Assembly: GCA_963807775.1 (NCBI GenBank)
Contig: CAWECY010000003.1
Span: 310,001-374,000, forward strand
DNA length: 64,000 bases
Direction: 5' to 3'
Origin: Bog-473 sp963807775
GTDB taxonomy: Bacteria > Actinomycetota > Acidimicrobiia > Acidimicrobiales > RAAP-2
The notes under the pieces were generated by a model. The model made no database searches, was not told the DNA's origin, and saw only the letters and a program-made list of their open reading frames with translations. Shown one piece after another: positions 8,891 through 16,994 of this stretch. Positions within the stretch are counted from its first letter, which is position 1, and every line of letters begins with the position of its first letter. The translations under genes were made by a program, and so were the position numbers.

Positions 8891-9796
8891 GTGACCGATA
8901 GCGGCGTCCGCTTCCACAACTCTGTCGCCTTCCTGCCGAGCAGCCAGATCTTCCCGCTGACCCGCGCCTGCGACCAGCTGGGCTACGGCGGCATGTACGT
9001 CTCGGAGCACCTGTTCAATCCTCGGATACGCGAGTCGCGGTACACCTACTCGAAGGAGGAGGACGGCTCGCCGCCCTGGGAGGCCGAGGAGACGTCGTGG
9101 CCCGATCCCATGTGCCTCATCTCGGCCCTGGCCGCCTCGACGGAGCACTTACTCTTCACCACCGGCGTCTACGTCGCGCCGATGCGAGACCTGATGACCG
9201 TGGCCAAGACCGTTGGCACGACCGCCTTCATCTCGGACAACCGTCTGCGCCTCGGCGTCGGCGTCGGCTGGTGCATGGAGGAGTTCGATCAGACCGGCCA
9301 GGACTTCGCCAACCGGGGCAAGCGCATGGACGAGATGATCGTGGCCCTCCGTGCCCTGTGGCGCGGCGGCTGGGTGGAATTCCACGGTGACTACTACGAC
9401 GTGCCCGAGTGCCAGATGGAGCCCCATCCCAGCGAGCCGGTGCCCATCATCGGTGGCGGTCACTCCCCCGTCGCCCTGCGGCGGGCCGCCGCCCTCTGCG
9501 ACGGCTGGATCGCCGCCGGCGCCTACAGCGAGGAGGAGGCCTGGGTCCATCTGGCCAACCTCCGCGAGGCGCTGAAGAGGGCCGATCGAGACGACGAGGG
9601 CTTCTCGGTCTACCTGTCGATCAACGAGATGCCCAGCGTCGACCTCTACGGGCGCTTCATCGACGCCGGCGTCTACGACTTCGTGTGCGCGCCCTGGATG
9701 GGCGCCGTGCGCGACGGCACACCGGACGATGCGGCACTCACGGCCCGCCTCGACGCCGTACGCCGCTTCGCCGACGACATCGTCGCCAAGTTCTGA
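8891..9796 (+). CDS. LLM-class F420-dependent oxidoreductase
   Basis: A TIM-barrel luciferase-like monooxygenase-family protein of about 301 residues. Blocks SDNRLRLGVGVGWCMEEFD and PVPIIGGGHSPVALRRAA are typical of the F420-dependent branch. The GTG start is chosen because GAGG overlaps the P450 stop codon eight bases upstream; another GTG three codons earlier is possible. The gene follows the CYP125-like P450 within ten bases, so the two are probably co-translated. Its substrate is unknown; a redox step on a steroid or acyl-CoA intermediate is inference. It contains a rare TTA leucine codon at codon 87 (9149-9151). Confidence 0.88.
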   Translation: MTDSGVRFHNSVAFLPSSQIFPLTRACDQLGYGGMYVSEHLFNPRIRESRYTYSKEEDGSPPWEAEETSWPDPMCLISALAASTEHLLFTTGVYVAPMRDLMTVAKTVGTTAFISDNRLRLGVGVGWCMEEFDQTGQDFANRGKRMDEMIVALRALWRGGWVEFHGDYYDVPECQMEPHPSEPVPIIGGGHSPVALRRAAALCDGWIAAGAYSEEEAWVHLANLREALKRADRDDEGFSVYLSINEMPSVDLYGRFIDAGVYDFVCAPWMGAVRDGTPDDAALTARLDAVRRFADDIVAKF

Positions 9797-9810
9797 TCCG
9801 GAGGTTCCAC

Positions 9811-10848
9811 GTGAAGACCATGAAGATCGGCCTGCAGCTTGGCTACTGGGGGTCAGGCCCACCCCCCAACGCCGTAGAGCTCGTGGAGGAAGCCGACCGC
9901 CTCGGCTACGACTCCGTCTGGACGGCGGAGTCCTACGGTTCCGACGCCCTGACTCCCCTGGCCTGGTGGGGCTGCCGCACGACGAAGGTCCGCCTCGGCA
10001 CGTCGCTGTGCCAGCTGTCGGCCCGCACGCCGACGGCCATGGCCATGGCCGCCCTCACCATGGACCACCTCTCCGGTGGGCGCTTCGTCCTCGGCCTCGG
10101 CGTGTCCGGGCCCCAAGTGGTCGAGGGCTGGTACGGCCAGCCCTTCCCGGCCCCGCTGGCCCGCACCCGCGAGTACGTCGACATCGTGCGCCAGGTGCTC
10201 GCCCGGAGCGAGCCCGTCACCAGCAACGGAACGCACTATCCCCTGCCGTATCCGGGCGGGACCGGCCTGGGCAAGCCGCTCAAGTCGATCGTCCACCCGC
10301 TGCGGGCCGACATCCCCATCATCCTGGGCGCCGAGGGGCCGAAGAACGTGGCGCTGGCCGCGGAGATCGCCGACGGCTGGTTCCCCATCTTCTTCTCGCC
10401 CAAGGCCATGTCGTCGTTCGAGGCCTCGCTCGACGAGGGCTTCGCCCGGCCCGGAGCGCGCCGCTCGTCGTCCGACTTCGAGGTCCTCGCTTTCGCGCCC
10501 ACGGTCATCGCCGACGACACCGATGCGGCGGCCGACGGGTTCCGCCCCTACCTGGCCCTTTACATCGGCGGCATGGGGGCCAAGGAGATGAACTTCCACT
10601 TCGACGTCTTCGCGCGGATGGGCTACGAGGAGGCGGCGCACAAGATCCAGGACGCCTACCTCGACGGCCGCAAGGACGACGCGGCGGCGGCCGTCCCCAC
10701 GTCCATGGTCGAGGACATCGCGCTGGTGGGCCCGGTCGAGAAGATCCGAGACGACCTCGAGGCCTGGCGCGAGTCGCGGGCCACCAGCATGCTCATCAAC
10801 GGCGACGTGGCCACGTTGCGCACCATGGCCGAGCTGGTCCTCGGCTAG
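9811..10848 (+). CDS. LLM-class F420-dependent oxidoreductase
   Basis: A second luciferase-like TIM-barrel protein (345 residues) from a different subgroup than its neighbour. Start MKIGLQLGYWG follows two codons of leader; blocks VEEADRLGYDSVWTAESYGSD, MDHLSGGRFVLGLGVSGPQVVEGWYG and IPIILGAEGPKNVALAAEIADGW are characteristic. GAGG six bases before the GTG sets the start. It lies 14 bases after the first LLM gene in the same operon. F420H2 dependence is predicted from the subgroup, and cofD/cofE elsewhere in the window show that the cofactor is made. The reaction is unknown. Confidence 0.88.
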   Translation: MKTMKIGLQLGYWGSGPPPNAVELVEEADRLGYDSVWTAESYGSDALTPLAWWGCRTTKVRLGTSLCQLSARTPTAMAMAALTMDHLSGGRFVLGLGVSGPQVVEGWYGQPFPAPLARTREYVDIVRQVLARSEPVTSNGTHYPLPYPGGTGLGKPLKSIVHPLRADIPIILGAEGPKNVALAAEIADGWFPIFFSPKAMSSFEASLDEGFARPGARRSSSDFEVLAFAPTVIADDTDAAADGFRPYLALYIGGMGAKEMNFHFDVFARMGYEEAAHKIQDAYLDGRKDDAAAAVPTSMVEDIALVGPVEKIRDDLEAWRESRATSMLINGDVATLRTMAELVLG

Positions 10849-10857
10849 CTCCGTCGT

Positions 10858-12803
10858 GTGACCGCCGGCTCTGACCGGCCCATCTTCTTCTGCCGACGCT
10901 GGGATCGTCTGGGCGGCCGACTGATGGCGCTCACCAACACCATCGCGGTGGCGCGGTCCTTCGGGTGCGAGTTCCGCTTCATGTGGCCCGAGGGCAGCGA
11001 ACCGGACATCGCAGACCCGACGCTGCTGTTCGCTCGACGGTTCCTCCAGCAGTTTGCGTTCACCGAAGAGGACCTCCGGGGCAGGACCGTACTCCCCGAG
11101 GGTGAGATCCTCTTCCGGGACCGGACGGGTGTGCACCAGCTCTTCGCCGGGTTGGACGAGCCAGTTCTCGTGGAGATTCAACATCCCTTCGACATCGTCC
11201 GCCCAGGTGACGACCACCCGGACGAGGCAGCGAAGAGATTCACGGACGCCTTCCACTCGATCGAGTGGAGCGACGAGGCGCGCCGGCTGGTCGATCTCAC
11301 GTCCGCCTGGAATGCCGACGGGATCATTTCGGCCCTGCACGTGAGGGGAGGGGACATCGTCTCAGGTGCCTGGCGCCACTCCATGTACTACGGCAAGTAC
11401 ATGCCGATTCCCTACGTCACCTACGCCGTCGAAGAGCTCTCACGAGAAGCGGACCACCTGCTCGTGCTGTCGGACAACTCGATGCTCCTGGCTTGGCTAC
11501 GGCATCGCTTCGATGCCACCTTGACCGCCGGCGACATCGTCCCCGCGCACGACCAACTTCCCGTCATGCTGCGGGCGTTCGCGGAGATCCTTATGATGTC
11601 ACGCTGCGGCACCCTGTACGGGCCGTCCGACAGCGCGTTCAGCACTCTGGCGGCCAGCGTGGCCGGTCGCCGCGTCAAGCCCGCCGATCGTCTCGTACCC
11701 CTGGGAGAGGAGCGCACCGTCTTGTACTCGGGGATTCGTCGAACCGAATCGGACCTGGCCGAATGGCCGTTCCTGGGTCCCTTTGTGGCGCGCGACATCG
11801 ACTGGTACCTCGCGGTGTTCGGCGATGTCGTGCCTTTGGGCGAGCAGCTCCGACTGGCCCGTCGGGCGGCTGCGCTCGACCCGGACTCCATGGGCGTGAC
11901 CGCGAGGCTCGCTCTCCTGGCGGCCTTGGACGGCGGCCGGAAGGAGGCGGCCACTGCCGCGGCGTCAACGCTGCGCATGAGCCGCGTGGTCGCGAACAAT
12001 CCGGACGTGCTGGTGGAGTCGTTGGCCACGCAGGTGGCAGTGGAGTGTTTTGAGCTCGCCCTGGGGCGCAGGCACGGTCGCTGGCTCCAGGCGCGCCGGC
12101 GGCGCATGTCGCTGGATGAGCGACGTGCCACCATCAGGTCTGCCCTGGAGGGACTTCGGTCCTCGATCGAACTGGTGCGCGAGTCGCAGGCCTACGAGTT
12201 CGAGAGCGATGCCATCGCCGAGAACCTCCAAGACCTCGTCGCCATGGTGGAATGGCTCTCCGAGGCCGACGACGCCGTGCTCACCCTCCTCGAAAGCCGC
12301 AGCGCCTCGTGGGACGGAACCGCGGTCGACATGGGCCTCTTCCGCGACGCGACGCCAGGCGGCGCGACGACGAGGCCACCATCTTCCCAGGGGTGGTGCG
12401 CAACTTGGATCGAGCGGTCATCCACCTGTCCCAGGCCATCGGGAGTCTGATGACCCCCGTGCGCGAGGACCGGACGGCACCGGTTCGAGGCCAGGCCGAT
12501 GAGGTCACCGCGAGCCCGACGGGTGTGCAGTGGTTGCGGGGCTGGGTCGCCGAGAACGTCGAGCGAGAAGGAAGACTGGTGGGTGGGTTGGCCCTCGTCA
12601 CGTCGGACGGCTTCGCCGGCGTCGGGGCCACCACGTTCACGCTCCCCGACTTCGATACCATCGTCGGGCCCACCGGCGGGAGTGCCATCGGTTTCCGCAT
12701 GCCAGTGCCACGGAGTGTGGCGCGTGGCCCGCAGGGCGCGGATGCACTCCGCGTGTTCGGTGTGGCCAGGGATGGGCGGGCGTGCGAGTTGAAGCTCGGC
12801 TGA
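10858..12803 (+). CDS. fucosyltransferase-like glycosyltransferase, apparent frameshift near 12360
   Basis: The first part (about 500 residues) has a HVRGGDIV segment and a later LSDNSMLLAWLRHRF / LMMSRCGTLYGPSDSAFS arrangement. This recalls GT-B fucosyltransferase-type enzymes with an HxRGGD motif. Near 12355-12368 the frame is lost and a plausible continuation (DDEATIFPGVVRNLDRAVIH, then a beta-rich tail ending in FGVARDGRACELKLG) runs one base earlier, consistent with a missing base. Read through, the protein is about 648 residues. It starts nine bases after the second LLM gene, so a glycosyltransferase appears to be carried in the P450/F420 operon. Donor and acceptor are unknown. Family assignment is moderate. 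Confidence 0.6.
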
Positions 12804-12901
12804 GGAGCGACGGCAGGTCCAGCCACCCGGCCGAGCCGAGTCCCTTCTCTCGGAGTAGCGCTCGAAATCAGGGTCCACCGGATCGCGCTGCAAGCCGCTT
12901 G

Positions 12902-12906
12902 CTTAG
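12902..12906. repeat. target-site duplication, left copy (CTTAG)
   Basis: CTTAG directly precedes the left inverted repeat. The same five bases follow the right inverted repeat at 14531-14535. Confidence 0.8.
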
Positions 12907-12920
12907 CCCTGATCCACCGA
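12907..12920 (+). repeat. IS1380 left terminal inverted repeat
   Basis: CCCTGATCCACCGA, perfectly complementary to the right end. Confidence 0.88.
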
Positions 12921-12957
12921 CGAATAGAGTCTGATCGCGGTCGCGCATCCGCGAAAC

Positions 12958-13019
12958 GTGCCTTCCTGCAAGGGAAAATGGTGGTTACCACACCGACCAC
13001 ATCCCCTACGGGAAGGCAC
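12958..13019 (+). promoter_or_regulatory. inverted repeat able to hide the transposase ribosome site
   Basis: GTGCCTTCC (12958-12966) is the exact reverse complement of GGAAGGCAC (13011-13019). The right arm contains GGAAGG, the ribosome-binding site of the transposase. In RNA the arms would pair and block translation. Between them lies a smaller dyad around GGTGGTTACCACA. Hiding of the ribosome site when transcription enters from outside is known for some other IS elements; here it is inferred. Confidence 0.55.
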
Positions 13020-13026
13020 TATTTCG

Positions 13027-14349
13027 ATGCGCGTATCTTGCCACAGTCTCGACCGTCTCGACGTGACCTTCGATGACGAGCGTCTGGTGGCCAACGCCGG
13101 CTTGATGCTGCCGGCGACACTGGCCCAGCACCTCGGACTGCGAGAGCTCTTCGACGAGCACGTCGACCTGGGGGATGCGGCGGGACGTGCCAATGTCGGC
13201 CACAAGGCGATGACCCTGGTCCACTCGGCGCTGGCCGGCGGCGACTCGATCGACGATGCCGATGCTCTGCGGGCGGGCGACACCCAAGCGGTGCTCGGCC
13301 ACGTCGTGTTGGCGCCCTCGACGCTCGGAACGTTCCTGCGCAGCTTCACCTGGGGCCACGCTCGTCAGCTGGACGCGGTGGCGGGGGATCTGCTGACACG
13401 GGCCTGGTCCGCCGGGGCGGGTCCGGGCGAGGAGCCGTTCACCATCGATGTCGACTCCTCCATCCACGAGACCTACGGCTTGGCCAAAGAGGGCGGGACC
13501 CACTTCACCTACAACCACGTCCGGGGCTACAACCCTCTCTACGCCATGGCGGCGGGGACCGGAGACGTCCTCCACGTCCGTCTGCGCGGTGGCAATGCCC
13601 ACTCGGGTCGGGGTGCGGCCAGCTTCCTCACCGAGACGTTCGGTCGGGTGCGCAGGGCGGGTGCGAGCGGGCCGATCGTCCTGCGGGCCGACTCGGGCTT
13701 CTACAGCCGGACCGTCGTCGACGCCCGCCGCCGGGCCAACGTGTCATTCTCCATCACGGCCAAACTCCACAAAGGCGGAGTGAAAACGGCCATCGCCGCC
13801 ATCGACGAGTCCGCCTGGGTCGCCATCGCCTACTTCCTCGACGGCGCCGACGTGGCCGAGACCACCTACCAGCCCTTCGGCACCAAGGGCCAGCCCTGTC
13901 GGCTGATCGTGCGCCGGGTGCGGCCCACGCCGGGCAGCCAACTGGCGCTGTTCGTCGAGTTCACCTACCACGCCTTCATCACCGACCGAGAAGGCGAGAT
14001 GGTCGAGCTCGAGGCCGACCACCGGCGCCATGCCGAGATCGAGAACACCATCCGCGACCTGAAATACGGTGTCGGTCTCAACCATCTGCCGTCGGGGCGC
14101 TTCGGTGCCAACGCCGCCTGGTTGGCCTTCAACGTCATGGCTCACAATCTGGCCCGGTTCAGCACCAGGCTCGGACTCGGCGAAGCCCTCATCACCACCG
14201 AGACTCTTCGCCGCCGCTACCTGAGCCTCCCGGGACGACTCACACGCTCAGCCCGACGCGTCACCTTGCACCTGCCGGCACGTTGGCCCTGGGCGGAGCG
14301 CTTCGTCGCTGCCCTCACCTGTCACCGCAACGTCTTGCTCATGACCTGA
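13027..14349 (+). CDS. IS1380-family DDE transposase
   Basis: A 440-residue transposase. Three acidic blocks fit the IS1380 DDE core: FTIDVDSSIHETYG, VLRADSGFYSR and HAEIENTIRDLKYG, followed by the family's NxxAHNL-like helix (FNVMAHNLARF). The ATG is chosen because GGAAGG stands ten bases upstream and the longer GTG reading begins within the regulatory inverted repeat. No frame break is seen, unlike many neighbouring host genes. The element separates the fucosyltransferase-like gene from a small membrane-protein gene and interrupts no recognisable coding sequence. Confidence 0.93.
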   Translation: MRVSCHSLDRLDVTFDDERLVANAGLMLPATLAQHLGLRELFDEHVDLGDAAGRANVGHKAMTLVHSALAGGDSIDDADALRAGDTQAVLGHVVLAPSTLGTFLRSFTWGHARQLDAVAGDLLTRAWSAGAGPGEEPFTIDVDSSIHETYGLAKEGGTHFTYNHVRGYNPLYAMAAGTGDVLHVRLRGGNAHSGRGAASFLTETFGRVRRAGASGPIVLRADSGFYSRTVVDARRRANVSFSITAKLHKGGVKTAIAAIDESAWVAIAYFLDGADVAETTYQPFGTKGQPCRLIVRRVRPTPGSQLALFVEFTYHAFITDREGEMVELEADHRRHAEIENTIRDLKYGVGLNHLPSGRFGANAAWLAFNVMAHNLARFSTRLGLGEALITTETLRRRYLSLPGRLTRSARRVTLHLPARWPWAERFVAALTCHRNVLLMT

Positions 14350-14449
14350 CCCTTCGGGTGGACGTGGCCCCGAGCACCCTGCGGCCGCCAATGCACTCGC
14401 CGATCACAAGAAGCTCTGGTTCAACCCGTCCCTAAACACGTCAGAGTCA

Positions 14450-14460
14450 CTGATCCACCG
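14450..14460 (+). repeat. internal third copy of the IS terminus
   Basis: CTGATCCACCG repeats eleven bases of the left-end sequence in the same orientation, and is the inverse of bases 14518-14528 of the right end. It could be a decoy transposase site or a remnant of an end-to-end rearrangement. Function is not shown. Confidence 0.5.
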
Positions 14461-14516
14461 CACGGCACAGACGGCCGAGTTGCACATCGTTGGCAGAGCC
14501 GTCGCACCGAGGCCGA

Positions 14517-14530
14517 TCGGTGGATCAGGG
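14517..14530 (-). repeat. IS1380 right terminal inverted repeat
   Basis: TCGGTGGATCAGGG, the reverse complement of the left end, followed by the CTTAG target repeat at 14531-14535. Confidence 0.88.
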
Positions 14531-14655
14531 CTTAGCCTTCGCTCTGGTCGCGGAGTGGCAAAGGAGATCGGCGATGCGACGGCCAACGGGTTCCTCTCGA
14601 GCTGGCGCTGGACTAGCTCGCCCCGCGGCCGCGTCTCGACGCGAGACCGATGGGC

Positions 14656-15069
14656 TCAGTAGACCGGGATGGCCCTCGGTCCACCCGCCGCTGGCCCCGC
14701 ATACCGCGCCTGTCCGAACCCCAGGATCGGGACGAAAATGAACGAGAGGAAAATCAGACCGACGGCGAAACCTGATCCCTTGTTGAATGACTTCGAGAGA
14801 TCGATGCTGATGATGATCGCAACGATCAGGGCGACAAAGGGGATCCAAAAGAGAAACCATAGGATCAGCCACCAGCCGGGTCGCCCGATGATCTTCAAGA
14901 ATATGTAGATGTCGTAGAAGGGGATGAGGACTTTCCATCCAGCCTGGCCTGCCTTGACGAACACCTTCCACATGCCGGCGATCTCAATCACCACGTATGC
15001 AATCGCGACGATTATCAGGACGAAGATCGCGGCGTCCCCTCCGCCCGAGGCAAGCAGTACACCTGGCAT
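14656..15069 (-). CDS. small DUF5684-like membrane protein
   Basis: A 137-residue protein with about four hydrophobic helices (near residues 14-34, 45-60, 65-90 and 100-118). Blocks AGQAGWKVLIPFYDIYIFLKIIG and FGQARYAGPA match a widespread small actinobacterial membrane family (DUF5684-like) of unknown function. It reads away from the transposon and is divergent from the metallopeptidase gene. AGGAGG lies just before the ATG. GC is lower than in neighbouring genes, consistent with the Ile/Phe-rich membrane composition. Confidence 0.75.
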   Translation of the reverse strand: MPGVLLASGGGDAAIFVLIIVAIAYVVIEIAGMWKVFVKAGQAGWKVLIPFYDIYIFLKIIGRPGWWLILWFLFWIPFVALIVAIIISIDLSKSFNKGSGFAVGLIFLSFIFVPILGFGQARYAGPAAGGPRAIPVY

Positions 15070-15197
15070 GACAGTCCTCCTGTCCGCCCGCGAGGCAAGA
15101 GCGCGAGCGGCTTGATCGTAGGCGGATGCACTCCCCGATGCAGGGAATCTGAGCAGGCATTCGCGTAACGGTCACACGGCTGCGACACAATGCCCCG

Positions 15198-15785
15198 ATG
15201 ACGCTTTTCGACCTCTACGAGATATCCGAGGACCTGCGCCCCGAGCCCGAGCCGCCCGTCGAGGAGACGCCGGCCGGTGTGTCACCGGAGGTCGAGGTGC
15301 GTATCAGCTCGCGACGCAAGAAGACGTCCGAGGCCAAGTGGGTTGGCGGTCGCATCGTCGTCTCGCTGCCGGCCCATCTCAACGGCGAGCAACGACAGAA
15401 GACGATCGACTGGCTGGTCGAGCGGCTGCTCACGCGCCAGCGCCTGCAGACGTCCATGGGCGACGGCGCACTGCTGGCCCGCGCCATCGCGCTCAGCGAG
15501 CGCTACCTCGTCGGTGCACAGCCTCGCTCGGTCCGCTGGGTGACCAACCAGTCCGCTCGTTGGGGCTCGTGCTCCTACTACTCCGGCGACATCCGCATCT
15601 CCCACCGCCTGCGCGTCGTCCCTGAGTGGGTGCTCGACTCGGTCCTGGTGCACGAGGTGGCCCACCTGACCCATCCCGACCATTCACCCGAGTTCCACCG
15701 GCTGGCTGGGGCCTACCCCCGCCACGCGGAAGCGGGCGTGTTCCTGGCCGGCTACGGACTCGGCCTGTCGTCGCCCGCGGTCTGA
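15198..15785 (+). CDS. YgjP/SprT-like zinc metallopeptidase (DUF45)
   Basis: A 195-residue protein. WGSCS at 122-126 and the zinc motif HEVAH at 152-156, followed by HPDHSPEFH with H162 as likely third ligand, define the YgjP-like metallopeptidase family. In some genomes the family lies near restriction genes, but none are seen here. The first 30 residues are acidic and probably disordered. It is convergent with the acyl-CoA dehydrogenase pair. The physiological substrate is unknown. Confidence 0.85.
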   Translation: MTLFDLYEISEDLRPEPEPPVEETPAGVSPEVEVRISSRRKKTSEAKWVGGRIVVSLPAHLNGEQRQKTIDWLVERLLTRQRLQTSMGDGALLARAIALSERYLVGAQPRSVRWVTNQSARWGSCSYYSGDIRISHRLRVVPEWVLDSVLVHEVAHLTHPDHSPEFHRLAGAYPRHAEAGVFLAGYGLGLSSPAV

Positions 15786-15809
15786 GCGGCGGGTCGTCGG
15801 TCGGCGAAG

Positions 15810-16973
15810 TCAGACCGGCTCGTCGGCCAGCTGCCGCCCGAGGCGGCGCAGGCTCTCGTTGGCCCCGCCCAGGGTGAGTTCAATGTGGCGGGTCAGCAGG
15901 AAGAAGCGGTGCAGCGGGTAATCGCGATCGACGCCGACCCCGCCGTGGAGGTGCGACGCCGCGTGCACGACGCGCTGGCCCCCTTCGGCGGCCCAGTACT
16001 TGGCCACCGCCACCTCGGCCGAAGCCGGCAATCCGGCGGCCAGCCGCGAGGCGGCCTGCCAGGCGGTGAGCCGTATGGCCTCGGTGTCGACGTAGGCATC
16101 GGCGGCACGCTGCCCCACGGCCTGGAAGGTGGCGATGGGCTTCTCGAACTGCACCCGCGTCTTCGTGTACTCGGCCGTGAGGTCGAGCGCGGTCGAGCAC
16201 GCCCCGGCCTCCTGCACGCAAAGCGCGGTGGTGGCGTGCTCGGAGACGAAGGCGACGATGGGGGCGGCATCGATGCTCTCGCCCAGCAGACGGTCCGTTC
16301 CCACGCGCACGTCGGTCAGCTCGACGATCGCCTCGGGCCGCCCCGTGGTGGTCGTCTGCTTCGTCAGGGTCACGCCGTCGGCAGCGGCGTCGACGATGAA
16401 GACCCCCACCCCGATCGTGGCGCCGTCCGCCGACGTACACGTGGCCGGGACCAGGATGGCATCCGCTACCAATGCGGCCGGGACGCATGCCTTGGTGCCA
16501 GATATGACCCACGTCCCGTCGGCCTGGACGGTCGCCGTCGTCGCCGGCTCGGCGCCTCCGGGCAAGATGACTTCGCCCACCAACTCGGCCAGGGCCGAGG
16601 TCAAGATGGTCTCGCCGCTCGCGACACCGCTCAACCAGGTCTTGCGTTGGGTGTCCGTGCCGAACCGTGCGATCGGGAGGGCGCCGTAGACCATGCTCTC
16701 CACGACGGGCACATAGGCCGCCGTGCGCCCGGCCGCCTCAATGACCAGGCATGCCGCCACGAAGTCCAGACCGGCGCCACCGACATCCTCACTCAGGTGG
16801 ATGCCGAGCAAGCCGGCAGCGGCCAGCTCACGCCACAGGTCGCGGTCGATTGGGCCCTCGTCTGCGGCCTCGGCCTCGATCTGCTTCAGGCGTTCGTGGG
16901 TGGCCCGTTCACTGAAGATCTGACCGGCCAGTTGGCGGACGGCTTCTTGCTCTTCGCTGTAGTTGAAGTCCAT
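15810..16973 (-). CDS. acyl-CoA dehydrogenase, FadE28-type subunit (second pair)
   Basis: A 387-residue acyl-CoA dehydrogenase with RVQFEKPIATFQAVGQRAADAYVD and a HLHGGVGVDRDYPLHRFF tail. It resembles the ChsE1-type subunit in the first operon but is clearly a different paralogue. It begins 21 bases after the partner gene, with AGGAGC before the ATG. Such side-by-side diverged subunits form alpha2beta2 enzymes in steroid catabolism. The pair could handle a longer side chain (the FadE26/27 role) or a ring fragment. Which one cannot be decided from sequence alone. Confidence 0.88.
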   Translation of the reverse strand: MDFNYSEEQEAVRQLAGQIFSERATHERLKQIEAEAADEGPIDRDLWRELAAAGLLGIHLSEDVGGAGLDFVAACLVIEAAGRTAAYVPVVESMVYGALPIARFGTDTQRKTWLSGVASGETILTSALAELVGEVILPGGAEPATTATVQADGTWVISGTKACVPAALVADAILVPATCTSADGATIGVGVFIVDAAADGVTLTKQTTTTGRPEAIVELTDVRVGTDRLLGESIDAAPIVAFVSEHATTALCVQEAGACSTALDLTAEYTKTRVQFEKPIATFQAVGQRAADAYVDTEAIRLTAWQAASRLAAGLPASAEVAVAKYWAAEGGQRVVHAASHLHGGVGVDRDYPLHRFFLLTRHIELTLGGANESLRRLGRQLADEPV

Positions 16974-16994
16974 GACTGCTCCTGACTCGCCGGC

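Larger units (their letters stand above)
12907..14530 (+). mobile_element. IS1380-family insertion sequence, complete
   Basis: A 1624-base element with matching ends: CCCTGATCCACCGA at 12907-12920 and its reverse complement at 14517-14530. A 5-base direct repeat CTTAG flanks it (12902-12906 and 14531-14535), as left by insertion. It holds one transposase gene and about 180 bases of non-coding right end. Intact ends, intact gene and perfect target repeat suggest a recent and possibly active copy. Confidence 0.9.

Noticed and set aside
12866..12885. A sequence resembling the IS end (ATCAGGGTCCACCGG) just left of the element
   Set aside because: Only partly matching, with a base pattern that does not align over the full 14-base terminus and no paired end. 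Taken as chance.
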